From assembly GCF_000711695.1 (NCBI RefSeq), contig NW_013546940.1, forward strand, positions 20,913 through 84,912: a DNA stretch of 64,000 nucleotides. Direction: 5' to 3'. The DNA is from Tilletiaria anomala UBC 951 (Eukaryota; Basidiomycota; Exobasidiomycetes; Georgefischeriales; Tilletiariaceae). A program made the translations under genes and the position numbers. Below, in pieces: positions 23,748 to 36,413 of the stretch. Positions within the stretch are counted from its first letter, which is position 1. The number at the start of each line of letters is the position of its first letter. The notes under the pieces are model-generated. The model was not told the origin of the DNA, searched no databases, and was given only the letters and a program-made list of their open reading frames with translations.

Positions 23748-26700
23748 AGTATTTGTAACTTATGAGGAAGGCCGAGCTGGTCGGGGTAGCGTGAAACAAC
23801 GGGTGGGAGGTTGGCTGAGATGGGGAGCTAAGTCGCGTCGGTCAACGTCAGCAAAAGATGCAAAGGTGGGACGCAGGGAATTCAGATAAGGATGCAAAGG
23901 GAGAAAAGGTAAGGAAGAGGAAGATGCTCACGGCTACGGGAACTTCTCTTTATAGTATTTCTCGTAGTAGGGACAAACCGAGTCCAAGACCGATCCCCCC
24001 GCCCCAACTAGTCGCTAGTGGTGGGTGGCCAAAGTACGGCGACTGAATTAGCCAACAAAGTCCAAAAGGCTTGCCCACCTTGGGTGTATATCTCTTTGGC
24101 TTTGGGGGAGGGCGTGGGGTATCGCCATCGGGTGGATCGCTCTGTGACGCTCTCGCAAGGGTCTCCGTTGCACCGGGGCCGTCAGGGCAGCGGACAATGA
24201 GAGTCTACAAACCCATAGAACGATCAAAGAGGGATGAAGCTTGAATCCTGGATGCGAACCCACAGGCGAAAAGTGCGTCCGAATACCGAAAGGCGTCCCC
24301 CCAATTCGACCATGCGAAGGAGAGTCTGAGTTTACATGAGCGTGGGGGAGAGTTAGCCCTGGAGCGTTAGGCACTGCAGCAGTGCTGAAGCGCCTCTCGC
24401 CTTTACAGGCGGGACGCTGCCTCCCCCCTCCCCCCGCGTCTTCACCCCGGACTGGTCTGCTGCGAGGGCAAGCTAGTTTTTTGCTTCCTTCTCTTTGGCT
24501 CCTCCGTTGTCTTGAATCCGGTGTATTGCATACATCGTCACTTCTTTCCTCCATGGAGCGTCGTGAGGTTGGGACTGGGGAGCACGAGAGCGGTTATGTA
24601 CGAGCAGTTCCATTCCTCTATGCATTATGGTGGTCCTGCACGAATCTACATCGCTTTGACATTCTTTTCCCCTCCTGATAAACCTGGATCACTGCAGTTG
24701 CACTCGTGGATCTTGCTTCTTGCTCGCAGCATTGCAGTCGATGTCGATGTCGAGACTCGGGACCTTTGCCCACTCGACTTCAGTTAAATAATAGCCTTCT
24801 GGATCTACGCTTCGGAGTCGAGAGCTCTCACGAACGTCGTGCCTCGATTCTCTACTCTGTACCACTCAATTCAGGACTGAGCAGTCTCCCCTCACCGACC
24901 TCTCATATTGGCTAGCACTCCGCATGGAGGAGTTCTTGAGGAGATTGGACAATGCAGTGACATGGTTTATGAGCTCCTTGAAAGTCGATGTGCCGATGGT
25001 TTTCGGTTTGAGTTGGTATCCGATATCGAATGCTGGTCAGTGCTGGCCGCGGGTAGGCAGGTAAGACGGCACCTAGCAAGCACTTATGCACTCCTTCAAC
25101 CCATCATCCAGTGGGCTCATTAAGCGGCTGAATGGCACTGTCTTGCTTGTTGTCTTTTTTCGCTGACTAGAACTGGAATGCATCTGAGAAGGCTTTTCGG
25201 GATACTGACTCGGTTGTAGCCTGTAAACCAGCGCGATGCGGGCCAGCAAATAGCAGGATACAAGTCCATGGAACTTTGTTGCACTTTTTGCACCCCGTCA
25301 ACAGCCACAATTGGGACGGCCTGTGTAAGCACGTATTTTGATGCATGCAGAGGCCGGTGACAGGTCGGGATTTGTGGGGACTGAAGAGGTAATTTCGCTT
25401 TTCGGGGTGCATCAACAAATGTACAGAGCTAAGAGCGTATGCGACATCCCTCGTACAGGCAACCTTGGCCCGGTCATTAGGAAAGTCTGTATAGAGTTCC
25501 ATATCTCCATACATGAACTAAAACCCATGCGTGAGCGCAAATTATGCGATTTTGTATGCCGAACTCTCTGTGCGCTGGATCTTGTCTGCATTCAGGTCCT
25601 AGCACATCAGTACGTCACGCCACCTAATAACCACCCTGAACTACGCGCGATACGACGATCATGAGACAGATAACGAGGGTGACGCAGTGATGGACGACTA
25701 TATGATGGATTGGGAGACTTTCTGGCTGATATATGCATGTCGTCACAATTCACACGTTACATGACTGCATGTGCAGCTGAGCCCAAGCTGCATCTGAGGC
25801 TCTGGGACCTGGGCCCAGCGGACGGCGTCCCCTCTCGTCTCTGTCACGATTGATATTCTCCAGCTGCCCGTGGCTCAGACTCTGGAGAGTGAAGAGGACT
25901 GACACTCACCAATCGGCCAATCGGTCAATCCTATTTGACCCAGCGCGCGGGTCTCTTCTATGCTCCAGGAAATGGAAGAATCGCATGCCTTGGAGACGAA
26001 GAAGGAGTGGTCGAGTGTCGCTGTCTCTCTGTGTTTCTTCGTGCCCTTTCTACTTGCTCCTTCTGACTTCTATTGCTCCACTAACTGGACTTTTGGGATG
26101 TTGGAGCGGTGCTCGATCTTTCTCATCGAGTAAGATTGCCAGCGTCTTGGAAGAGAAAAAAAAGTATGTACCTGGCGAGGCAAGTACCTATTTGTGTTGC
26201 GTGGCGCCCCTCATTTGGAGAAGCAAAAGCGCCTTTTCGCTGCCTTGTCACTGCTGCATTTTTCACTTTCGTTTCCCTCGGCGTCGCCGAGGGACGACTT
26301 CGAATTTCGCGGCACTGCGCCCTTCCGCCCTTGTTCGGGCACGGGACCGCACTGCGCACGGCTCCACTCTGTCAGCTATGGACACCGCCACCGCGTACGT
26401 ACATCAACACAAGTACAACAGCCAAGGACACAGCCAATCAAGAGTCAAATGCACAGCATGCACACGAGCATGAGCACGACACAAGGCGAACCACCGTACG
26501 CAACGTGTATCGTATATGCCTCATCCGCATGGCCTCATCGATGCTGAGCGTTGAGAGGCAAACAACAGTGTCGTACATGCGTAGCGCTGTCTGCCATCCC
26601 ATCCCGTTACATCACATCACACCCCCCCTGGCGCTCACCGCTCTCAGACTTCACCTGGCATCACCCGCTTCTTGCCGGAGCAGCCCAAACGACTTAAGTG

Positions 26701-27323
26701 TCGCCGATCAGCCTCGTTGACTCCACGCCTTTTCACCTCTACCCGACCTTTTTGTCGTTGGTGGCATCCGGCAAGGGGGACATTCTTCGCCTGCATCCCC
26801 ATCCATGGTACATGCCGGCATTTGCAAAGCAAGCATCCAGATGTATGCATCGCGCGTGACAGCCACGTCGACTTGACGAGCGGCCGACCGGGGACGCCAA
26901 CGCGAACGAGGCTCAGCACCTATCCATCCCCTCTCTGGCGCCAACCCTTCGGAAGACTTCATCCTTCCCATTTAATTATCTCGCTTCAGGAAGCATTTCG
27001 CACCGAATCACACTGTGCACTGGGGAGCAAAGCTCAAAGGTCGGGCGCTCGGACTGCATACACTGCTCTGCAAGCGCTGAGGGCCTGGGTGCGCAGTGCT
27101 CATATTCTGTCGAGTGTCGACAGCAGTGAACGTATACCCGCATCTGATCTTCTCTGCACCATCCCGCGCCGGCTTGGAATTTTCATTTGCACAGCATGAT
27201 GAGATTGGATTCTTCCGCGTAAAAGTACATCCGTTTGCTCGATTCGCCTTTCCCATCCACCACAACCGAAGCGAAGTCCGGCTCGGGCTACTTGCTCGCG
27301 ACGGGATAAAACGCGCATCACAA
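23748..27323. other. 3.6 kb without recognisable genes, upstream of the Ste5/Far1-like gene
   Basis: This is the longest gene-free stretch in the window. Open frames of 60-207 codons occur (for example 25850-26473 and 26109-26720) but overlap in different frames, are Arg/Ser/Cys-rich and show no domain or believable intron. A tRNA-like pair of box sequences at about 24245-24330 (minus strand) does not fold. The region may be a long regulatory and 5' UTR region for the gene at 27324, or hold a non-coding RNA. Confidence 0.4.
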
Positions 27324-30300
27324 ATGCCAAAGGAACTCAACCACGGCAGACCGCGCCTCGGTAGTCGACTGCACAGCATGCCCATTTTTCGCAAGGACAG
27401 AAAGGCTTCTGCTTCCGCCGGCTCGTCGATGCCGACAACTCACTCGGGCCCGCTCCTTTCGCCAGAGATGCACAAAGAATACATCTACCCCGATCCACAG
27501 CCCGGCCTCGGAATCAACCTACCGGCTCACTACAAGATAAGCGTTGCTGCAACTGGAGCCTCCAGCAGCAATGGCCATGGCAATGGCACGCTGGACAGTC
27601 GGTATGTAGGCGGGAGCGTCGGAGCCGCAGGTGGATACCCATCGCCCGCCTTATCGCAGGGCAGCGCATTTGACAGCCCGAATGGCAGCGCCAACGGTGG
27701 CAGCGGTACCTTTAGCTCCGCTTCGCTGCGCTCGGCCGGGCATTATACTGGTTATCCCACTATGCATGGCGAGTTGGGCGGGGGAGCAGGACCTGCAGGA
27801 ATGACAGCAGCAGGAATGGGATGTAGGCCATGGAAGAGCAAGTTGGAGCGCTTGACTGGCGAAGACGTACCTTTGTCTACGCCCAGCGTCATTATCTCGC
27901 GTGCAACCACTTCAAATACTACTGCTGGAAGATCGCAGTCGCATGCCGACCCTATCGGCACATCGTCCAACACTACCGCTTCCGACACGCTGTACAACGA
28001 CTATGCCGGTGCAGGGGCGTCGTATCCATCGACCCGTATCGCACATGCGCATGCACCTACCGGCTCGCTCAGCTCCGGCTCCGCGGATGGTTCGACGCTG
28101 CATGGTGGCGTTGGCGGCGGCGCACTGATGTTCCAATACCCCGGAACAGCCATGAGCGGCAACAGCCGGTACTGCTCAAACGGTATGCCGGTTCACCACC
28201 TCTCCTCGGTGCTCGACACGTCCGCTGAGGAGCCCGACTGCCCAGTGTGCCTCGAGCCGCTGTCGCACCGTCTGGCAGGCGAGAAGCCGCACGTCGTACC
28301 ACAATGCGGACACGCGCTGCATAACGCCTGTTTCACGGCCGTGTACGGCAGCCCCGATTCGGTGCTCGCGGCGCAGAAGCGACATGCGCTGCTCAGCGCT
28401 GCGCAGCACGCCGGCGGCACTCCCGCCACCACCGGAGGAGAGGCAAGGCAGGACTACCAGATGAGCCAGGCGCCAGGCATGTGCGGTGTCTGCAGGAGGG
28501 CCATCATACTCGGCGGTGACAAAAAGCAGAGCGAGAAGCGCGTGGCGAGTGAGTATATGCTGTGGCTTGGCTTTTCCGAGTTGAAAACAAGTGATCTCGA
28601 CGCGCTGACTGTTTGTTATGCCTACATTGCGTGTAACAGAGGCGACGGGTATAATGGGTGCTGGTGGTATGGGTGACATGTTCGACTCGACCCAGCAGCG
28701 CGAAGACCCGTCTGGCTCTGGTGTGTTAATGCGCGATGACAAAATCGAGCTGCCCCAGCGCCTGTACCACCATGCTCCTGGCATATCCAGCTCACGCGGC
28801 ATGGTCGTCCCCGTCATCCGCGCACGCCCCGAGTACGCCACCATCTACCGCCGCGACCCGACGGGAACGAACACCAAGCAGAACGTCGTCTGCGTCATCT
28901 CGGTCGAGGTGCCGAGCCGCCGGCCGGTGCCGCTGCCTTCGCCTGCTCCAACAGCGACGGCCGTGGACGGGTATGGATATTTTGCTCATCATCATCATCA
29001 GCAACAGCAGCAGCAGCAGCATCTTGGCACCATCCCGGATGGAGAAGACGAGGATTACGGGAATGCACGCGAAATGGCGTCGGCGGGAGGGTCGATGTAT
29101 ATATCCGCGCGCCGCGCGCCGAGCACAAGAAGCCGGGCAAACACGATCGACACGCAGGACTCGGAGCGCGACCGTGACCGCGACCGCGTCCTGACTACCG
29201 CGGGCGCTGATCCGCTGCCGGGTGTGGCCGAGGAAGGGCAGAACCAGCACCACCCGCGGCAGCCCAAGCAGACGCCTTCGCAGAACGGGCATGCGGCGGA
29301 TACAAACGGGAAAGGAGCAGCGTCAGGTGCAGAGGAGGAAGAAGCCGGCTTTTCGTTTGGCGCGACGCCCTCTGCCAACGAAGCGAAGAGCGACCCGTAT
29401 CGAGCGGTGACAGTGGACCTGCGGGCGCGCATCCTGGATTGGAAAGGTCACACACTCGAGCACTTTGGTCCGCTGCACCTGTACGACACGCTTAATGTGC
29501 GCCAGGACACTATCGTGCGCGAGTTCTACGTCTACCTCTTCCAGGAGGCGCTGCTCTGTGTCACTGAGGAGCGCAAACGTGGACTCAGCAAGCTCGTCGC
29601 CGCCACCGTTGCCGTGACAGGCAATGAGGACGCCGCCAAGCCGGGGCTGAAGCTCAAGGGCCGCATCTATCTGCGCCACATCAAGCGTGTTAGCGAGAGC
29701 TCTGTGGCGGGAGAGGCCAGCCTCAGCATCAAGATGGACGATGACCATCTCGACCAGTTTGTCCTCTGCTTCAACACCGAGGCGCAGGCGACTGCGTGGA
29801 GGCACAAACTCGATGAACTTGTCGACTTCATACAAACCCCCGAGAAAGCCCTCTCCGTTCCGCCCAGGCCTGGGCTGCATCCCACAATTAGCGAGCAGGC
29901 GAAGAGGGTGCCGAGCCCGGGAGCGGCCAACCAAGACGCTCTCAATCATGGCGACGCCGCGTCCATTGGGCACAGTCGCAAGAGCGTAGGCAGCAGCGGC
30001 GCTGGCAAGCACACGTCTATCATCAGTGGGAGAGCGGGCTCGGCGGGCGATGCTGCGTCCATCGCCGAGTCAACAGGCACGCGCAGGAGCATGCGCAGAG
30101 CAACCGTACGGAGCGATACCAACAACAGCAGCAGCAACAGTTGTCGATCGAGCGTCGTCACAGGGCCACGGCTACCAATTGTGCCCCTCCACCAGCAGTG
30201 GTCTGCATCCGGCGGACACGACCCGAGCAAGGAGCCTCCCGAGATTCTGCCGCATGCGCCGCTCGACCTCGTCATCATGATCTCCGTCCCGGTTGTCGTC

Positions 30301-32045
30301 GAGGCGCAGCGCAGCTCGACCGCATCGATCAGCTCGTCTGCAGCGCTTAAGCTGCGCCTTATACGTTCGTCGCTCGAGTTCATTGTCAACAATGTCGGGC
30401 CGACAGACCGCGTCTCGCTCGTCTCGTACACCGCCGGCCAGGAGGGACAGGTTCGCAAGACGCCGCTGCTCCAGCCGGCAAAGGACGCGAGCCGGCTCTG
30501 TCTGCTGCGCTTCATCGAAGGTATGGGCACAGCGGGCGACGGTGTAGACGGAAGCAGCGCCGATCCGTTCGTCGCTGATCTGTCCGGGCTCGGTGGCGGC
30601 TCGGATCGCGTCGACACCGTCACGGCCATCAACGTCGGCCTTGACATTGTCCTGCAACGGACAGTGAAGAATCCAACAACGGGCATGGTGCTGGTTAACG
30701 ATACCGCCTCCGGTCCAAAGCGCAATCAGATGGATCTCGTCATGGCTCGTGCAGAGGCCGCCAATGTCCCGATTCACTGCTTCGGCTACGGCAAAAACCA
30801 CGATCCTTCTTCGCTCTGGCTCATTTCCAATCACACGCGAGGGTCCTACACGTGAGTCGTCTGACATATGAATCCATTTCCCCCTTCACGCGTACTGATC
30901 CGCGCTATGCTCTCGGCAGGTACATTCGCGAGTGGTACCAGCTGAGAGAGTGCCTGGCGGGCTGCATCGGCTCCCTCATGTCCGTCGCGCTGACAGAGGT
31001 CAAGGTGCACGTCTCCTTGCCCGCCGACAATCGCTTCTACGTGCGCAAAGTATCCGGCGTCATCGGCTCGATAGTCTCTGCCAACGGCAAAGACGTCGAC
31101 ATCGAGCTCGGCTACCTTTACTTTGGCGATGTGCGCGAGATCTTTGTCGAGCTATCTGTCGACTTTCACGAGCTTCTCGCATACGTGGTTCCACAGCGCG
31201 TACTAGCAGCTTCAGCTGCTGCTGCTACAAAGAAAGGGATAGCTTCGAGGAGCGGGAGAACGCTGGATGGTGCTTCAGCGATGGATGACTTTATGCAACG
31301 CCTTGGCATCCAAACACTGTCGCTCACCGATGCAGACTCTGTTGGCAACGACAGCGAAGTGATGGGCAATTCGATGGTAGAGGAGGTCGCGGTGCTCGAA
31401 GTCGATGCTGGGTTCAAAGATCCTGCCACGCTTCAATCCGTCACACACATGGTTACCTCGACCGTGCTGACACTCGACGTCGACCCCTTCACGCCTGATC
31501 CGACCGCCGCCACCGAGAACTCAGCATCCGTTGTCGCGACTCTCGCCGACCCGGTATCCACTCGACGCCGCATCGAAGTGATGGTCAGCGATCTGATCAC
31601 GCGCTCACTCTTGCTCGTCTCGCGTCAGAATCACTCGCACGCCTCGCGTTTGCTCATCGAGACTCGTCGCATTGTTGAGACAGTTCTGGCCTCCATCCCC
31701 GCACCCAAGCAGGAATCGCAAGCTGCTGCGACGGCCTTCCGCACCGCCCGCGACCACATATCGCGAATGGGGGGGCCGCGCCGCCAGCGCGAGATGCTGC
31801 ACGCGCAAACGCTTGAATCCTTCCATGCCATCATTGACGATCTTGACACCCTGATTGACAGCCTAGAGCGCAACAAGTCCGGCTTCGAGCGCGACACGCG
31901 GAATCTGGGTGCTCAGCAGGCGATCTGCCTGCGTGACCAGCGCGCATGGACGACACGAACAAACACGGAGTATCTGAGGTTTGGGACGGACAACGGTAGT
32001 GCCTATGCAGCACTTGCTTACGTGCACAGTCTTCCATCGAGGTAG
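27324..32045 (+). CDS. RING-PH-VWA scaffold protein of the Ste5/Far1 type
   Basis: Three exons (27324-28548, 28640-30851, 30920-32045; introns 91 and 68 bp) give 1520 residues. In order: a disordered Ser/Gly-rich N terminus beginning MPKELNHGRPRLGS; a RING-H2 domain near residues 303-395 (CPVC, CGHALHNAC, CGVC); an acidic linker with His/Gln runs; a PH domain at about 660-805 (RAVTVDLRARILDWKGHT to WRHKLDEL); and a VWA-like domain from about 945 (LDLVIMISVPVVVEA) in which the metal-binding DxSxS is missing, followed by IREWYQLRECLAGCIGSLM and a C-terminal helical region. RING, PH and degenerate VWA in this order is the layout of Ste5 and Far1, which hold the pheromone MAP-kinase module at Gbeta-gamma. 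The role is inferred from architecture. The frame is open back to an ATG at 27096, but that part looks non-coding. Confidence 0.82.
28986..29023 (+). repeat. CAT/CAG triplet repeat encoding His and Gln runs
   Basis: Four CAT codons pass into a CAG/CAA run inside the linker of the RING-PH-VWA gene, giving about four His and seven Gln in a row with a final His. Confidence 0.9.
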
Positions 32046-32416
32046 AACGGCATGCATTGCGTGTTTTTCAACGAGTTCAGCCTGGCTTCCCAGAATTGAC
32101 CTTCGTATTTAAATCTGTTCGCATCGTATTCTGCATTCGAAAATTTCAATTTTCAATATTTCGAATTGGCCTCCCACGGATGCAATTCTTCTAGCTTTCA
32201 CCGACTAATGAGTTTCGGGAGAATAAGGCAGAACGGGTTGTCCCCCATTGTGAATTTTCAATAATCCCACACTTGGAGGTACGCGCTCAATAGGCTGGAG
32301 AATCTTCTCTGCATGGTGAGCGAATTGTCTATGCGGTTGCGAGCAAAAACTACGAATACACGATGAGATGTGCTTGCGCGCAATGCGATGCGACGTACCC
32401 GGAACCAGCTTGCGGC
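32046..32416. other. Convergent 3' region of the scaffold and alpha-actinin genes
   Basis: This 371 bp gap separates two converging stop codons. It is AT-rich near 32100-32170 (AATTTTCAATTTTCAATATT-like), which suits 3' UTR and polyadenylation signals for the plus-strand gene. Confidence 0.4.
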
Positions 32417-34813
32417 TCACGCCAGCGAGGGTGAGAAGAGCTGGGGCAATGGGGCGAAATGTAAATGGTCAGTTCGGTGGCATACTCTGATCGCAGGAGA
32501 GCAGGAGTATATTCACCCCCGTAAGGTACGCGCCATAGTCGTACTTGGTCTCCTCTGCGTGTTCTCCTTGCGCTTGCGCCTCTGCGCCTTCGCTGTTGCC
32601 GGTGACATGCATTTGCGGCATGCTCTCCTTCAGGTAGTCGATGGACCCTTGCGGGAGCAGGGCCATCCGGAGGTCCAGCTCTGTGACGTATGGCTGGGAA
32701 GGCGAGAGAGGCATTTCAGTTGCTTGTAGCTCGTCGCATGCGTTTGCGACGAGAGGAGTAATCGGGACATACCTTTTCGCCCGCAAGGCCCTGGAAAGCT
32801 TCGAGGAGTTGATCGGGTGATGTCGTATCTTCGATGATTTCGCGCTGGAAGAACCATCGAATGTGCACGGATCAGCATCTCTGCATTTATGTGGGACGGA
32901 GTATAGACGCGTGGGTTTATACGCGACGCACTAAGAAAGTAAGGAAAGCGTCGTAGTTGACGCTGCCAAAGTTTTGAGAAAGCTGCAGGTGAATCTGCTC
33001 CATGTCCTCGTCGCTGTAGACAATACCCAAGCTTGCCAGAGCGCCGCTGAGCTCGGCGACACCGAGTGTGTTGGTGCTGTCCTTGTCAAAGAAGCGGAAG
33101 GTAGACTCGAACTCTTCCAGTTGCGCTGGCGTCAAGTTAGTGTGGTTCCGCGAGACAATCTATGGAATCGGTCAAGATATGGTGTCAGTGTCACGGTGAG
33201 CGACGGGCGACAGAGAGAAGGGGGGTTCTGGCAGTTGGAGCACGGGCTCACCTGATTCTCGATGAAGGCCAACTTCTTTGCGACACTGGCGACGACGAGC
33301 TCAAGCTCGAACTGAAGATCCTCCATGGTGAAGACGGTGTGGTCGTTCTCCTCGACGTTGGCCTCCCCGCACTCCCGATCGACAATCTCGATGCTGCGCA
33401 GCTCCTGCTGGATGATAGGCGCCAGGACCTGCTCCTGGATGCGCTTCACTTCCCCGCGCTGATCCTCGAGGCTTCCGAGCGCGTCCAAAGCCGAGAGGGA
33501 GGAGTTGATGGAGCGCAGGTTGCGCTCGAAGCTGTTTGCCTGCGACGCGAAGCGGACGCGCAGCGCCTCCTTTGCCTGGCGGATCTGCGCGTTGATCGAC
33601 CGCGACCGCGCGGCCTCGGCCGCGGCGAGCCTCTCCCACGCGGCGTCTAGGTCGACCTGGCGGAGCCCAGGTGCTGGGGCCCATTCGCGCAAGTGGTACG
33701 TCTTCAGCTTGGTCTGGATGTTTCCGAGCAGCGCCGCGAGGTCGGTGCGCTCCTGGACCCACGAGCGCTTTGGCCCCTGCTTGTACGCATTGAATGCTGT
33801 AAGCTCTGCCCTGGCGGCCGCGTATGCTGTGACGCCGCCAGCGGCGGCGACATGCGCGTCGGCGTCGCGCCACGCGGCATGTACATCAGCGATCTGCGCG
33901 AGGAGCGCACGTGCGCGGCGCTCATAGTCATGCTGCATCGTCCACGCGCCCTGCATGACGTCCGCGAACGTCGCGACGCGCCGCGAGACAGCCTCAGCCT
34001 GCTCCATGCTGCTGAAGGCGTGGAAGTACTGTGCGACGTACGTCATGACCGACTTTTCGTCCGGCTTGGCGCGGTCGCAAAGGTCCTCAACGTCCAGCAG
34101 TTGCGGGATGCCGAGGTGCTGCGAGGCAACGGCAAAGGCCTGGCGCGTGCATGCGTGTGCGTCGTGCTTGGGCAGCGTCTCCCATGCGATGAGGTCCGGG
34201 CGATGCCGGTGGATGAGCGCGCAGAGCGCGAGCCCGTCTTTCCAGGAGGTGGAGAAGTTTTGCACGTCAACCACCGGGTGGTAAGGCGTGGTCTTGCGCT
34301 GGCACCACAGCAGCAACCCCTCCTTGGCCGTGACGCCCTCCTCGCTGATGTCGGCGATGGTGAAGCGCAGGATGAGAGTCCAGATCATGCCGAGGATCAG
34401 CTTGAGATTGCCGTCGATGATGTCCTCGGCGCCCACGTTGGTGAGGACGACGCCGCGAGACTTGATAAAATCGAGGGCTTTGTTAACGTTCTCGGCCATC
34501 TGGACACGCATGCGCGGCGTCTTGTAGTATCTCCCGAGGGAGATGTCACCACCCATGATCTCCATCAGTTGGACGAGCAGCACGCCGTCGGCGAGGTCGC
34601 GGACCAGCGAGGTCATCGGGGGGATGTCGCGCACGGCGAGCTTGGTGTTGAGCCTGCGCCAGTCGAGGCGGTGGGGTCAGCCGCCAAAGGATGTGGAGCC
34701 GCATCGGCTCGCACGCACCATTTCGTAAACGTCTTGGCTTGCACCTCTTCCCAGCCCCTGTCGAGGTCGGGTAGGCCCATCAGCGTAGACGCACGCTTGT
34801 ACGCCGCGGACAT
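32417..34813 (-). CDS. ain1: Alpha-actinin (actin cross-linker)
   Basis: Six exons (34813-34719, 34653-33252, 33159-32932, 32844-32773, 32693-32517, 32440-32417) join in phase to 665 residues, close to S. pombe Ain1. Two calponin-homology domains form the actin-binding head (FTKWLNTKLA, then GLLLWCQRKT, WKDGLALCALIHRHRPDL). The rod is short, with about two spectrin-like helical repeats. EF-hands close the protein: TFRFFDKDSTNTLGVAEL has a full calcium-loop pattern, while YVTELDLRMALL belongs to the second, weaker pair. The protein would bundle actin filaments in the cytokinetic ring and patches. The donor of intron 3 could be GTGCGT (used here) or a site nine bases downstream, and the final 8-codon exon (LFSPSLA) is the least certain join. 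Confidence 0.92.
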
Positions 34814-36217
34814 CCTAACCACGAGCACCGGTGCTTGTTCGCTGCTTTGCTCCACAGGTCGTCAAGCAACACGTGCGGCAGTGAGAGCAGCCGACGGCGG
34901 TTTATTAACACAGCGCGCGTGTGTACGCTACTGGATATGAAGATGAAGGGGCCGTGCGGACCGAGACGAAAACTGGTGGCAAGGGGGTGTTGTAGCTCAA
35001 CTCGAATATGACCCAGCACGCGAGTAAGGCAGGCAAGTTCCGAGTAGTGTGACCGCCGGATAAGCAGAGGGGGGGCGGTGTGCGGGACCAATTCTCCCTA
35101 GATGCCGCATTGAGCATGGTACTCGAGCAAGCCGTGCGGTAGAGTACAATATCTATTTCCAAGGTGTGTTGTAAGAATACAACACACCAAAAGGGACTCG
35201 AGGCGTTGTGGGGGTGTTGATCTCGGTCGGCGCTGGTGGGTGTCTCTCGTCGCGCGAGGAACTGAGCTTGGTTCTTGCAGGGTAGAACTAGTGAGGACCC
35301 GTTCTCGGCGGTGGACTGTGCACGGCACGACCAGGACCTGGTTGATACTCCGGTAAGGTTCGTGAGAGAGGCGGGCGACGAGATGTGCCGAGGGATGGGC
35401 TGTGTGCACAGCCGCGAGAGGATGGAGATTGAGGCGGGACGGGGCGGAGATAGTACAGCTGAGAGCGATGCTGCCTGCCTGCGCTCCACCAGCGGAGTTC
35501 GCTCGCCCGCCCGTCTCGCAACGACGACAATGCTACATAGCGTGGCCACGCGTCCGTCTCTTTTTCTCCAGGCTGCGGGTCGTCAGCTGTCAAACAGCAC
35601 CCACCCACAATATCCATGTATGGAGAGAAAGAGCAAGAGAAGGACCTTTGTGGGAATATTCCTATATGCTATCGATCTCAACAAGGAGGATTGAGCCTGC
35701 ATGAGGCAGAACTGTTAACCCCCAACCTTCATCCGGACTCCGCGCTGCACACTGCCACGTGGCTATCATAGCTGCATGAGCCTGTCACCCTAAAGGCATG
35801 AGCCCTGTGTATGTATGTTCCGGGCAGGACTGTGCACAGCGGGAGTAGCGAGCACTTGGGCAGGACTCTGGACACCATGGGGCACCTTCTTCACACAGGC
35901 GTTCAGACATTCACTCCATTCAGGCCCTTCCCAGAACCACATCCAAAGCAGAGCCATCCCGAGGCCACGATCGCGAGACCTATGTACGAGGTCTGCCGGG
36001 CAATCTGCACGTCGTACTCTCGTTTGCTCCTGGTTGGGTTATCGCGCTAGGTCACGTGATATCAACTCAATAGGCCCGACCTCGAAGTGAAATTGATTCG
36101 GTGGGGAGTGCTGCCGTGCCGGTGTTAATCGGCCGGACAAATAGGGTGGCACTGCAGTGTGCTCTCTTTTGCTCAGCCACATCCACGCTCGCGCTGCATG
36201 GCTGCGCACCAAGAAGA

Positions 36218-36229
36218 GGTTAGGGTTAG
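36218..36229 (+). repeat. Two tandem telomere-type TTAGGG units
   Basis: The sequence GGTTAGGGTTAG appears once in the intergenic region. Two units are well within chance and need not mark a former telomere. Confidence 0.5.
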
Positions 36230-36360
36230 AGCGTTGGAATAGGTGCATCACACCATGCAGCGGCCGATGACAACATCCTTTCGTACGATCATGTCCCCTG
36301 GGACTCATCGGCGTACAGGGGACCAAGTGTCGCGGGAGTGGTAAACGATTATCATCCCAA

Positions 36361-36391
36361 GAGAGAGAGAGAGAGGGAAGGAGAGAGGGAA
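36361..36391 (+). repeat. GA-rich purine tract in the 5' UTR of the peptidase gene
   Basis: Alternating GA units with short G runs end 22 bp before the ATG at 36414. Such purine leaders are common in 5' UTRs; no function is shown. Confidence 0.7.
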
Positions 36392-36413
36392 ACCCACCCC
36401 GCACGCCGGCAAT

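Larger units (their letters stand above)
34814..36413. other. 1.6 kb divergent intergenic region
   Basis: It lies between alpha-actinin and the M28 peptidase gene. ORFs here lack domains. Notable sequence is an interstitial double TTAGGG at 36218-36229 and a GA-rich purine tract at 36361-36391 just before the peptidase start codon. Confidence 0.4.

Noticed and set aside
24245-24330. tRNA-like A-box and B-box sequences on the minus strand
   Set aside because: The T-loop lacks the conserved A58, the T-stem does not pair and no acceptor stem can be formed.
25850-26720. Two overlapping plus-strand frames of 207 and 203 codons
   Set aside because: They overlap in different frames, are rich in Arg, Ser and Cys, and show no domain, splice logic or sensible codon use.
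33693-34940. 415-codon plus-strand frame opposite alpha-actinin
   Set aside because: Antisense shadow; the calponin-homology and EF-hand domains are unambiguous on the minus strand.
36218-36229. Former telomere or chromosome fusion point marked by TTAGGG repeats
   Set aside because: Only two units are present, with ordinary sequence on both sides; chance is sufficient.
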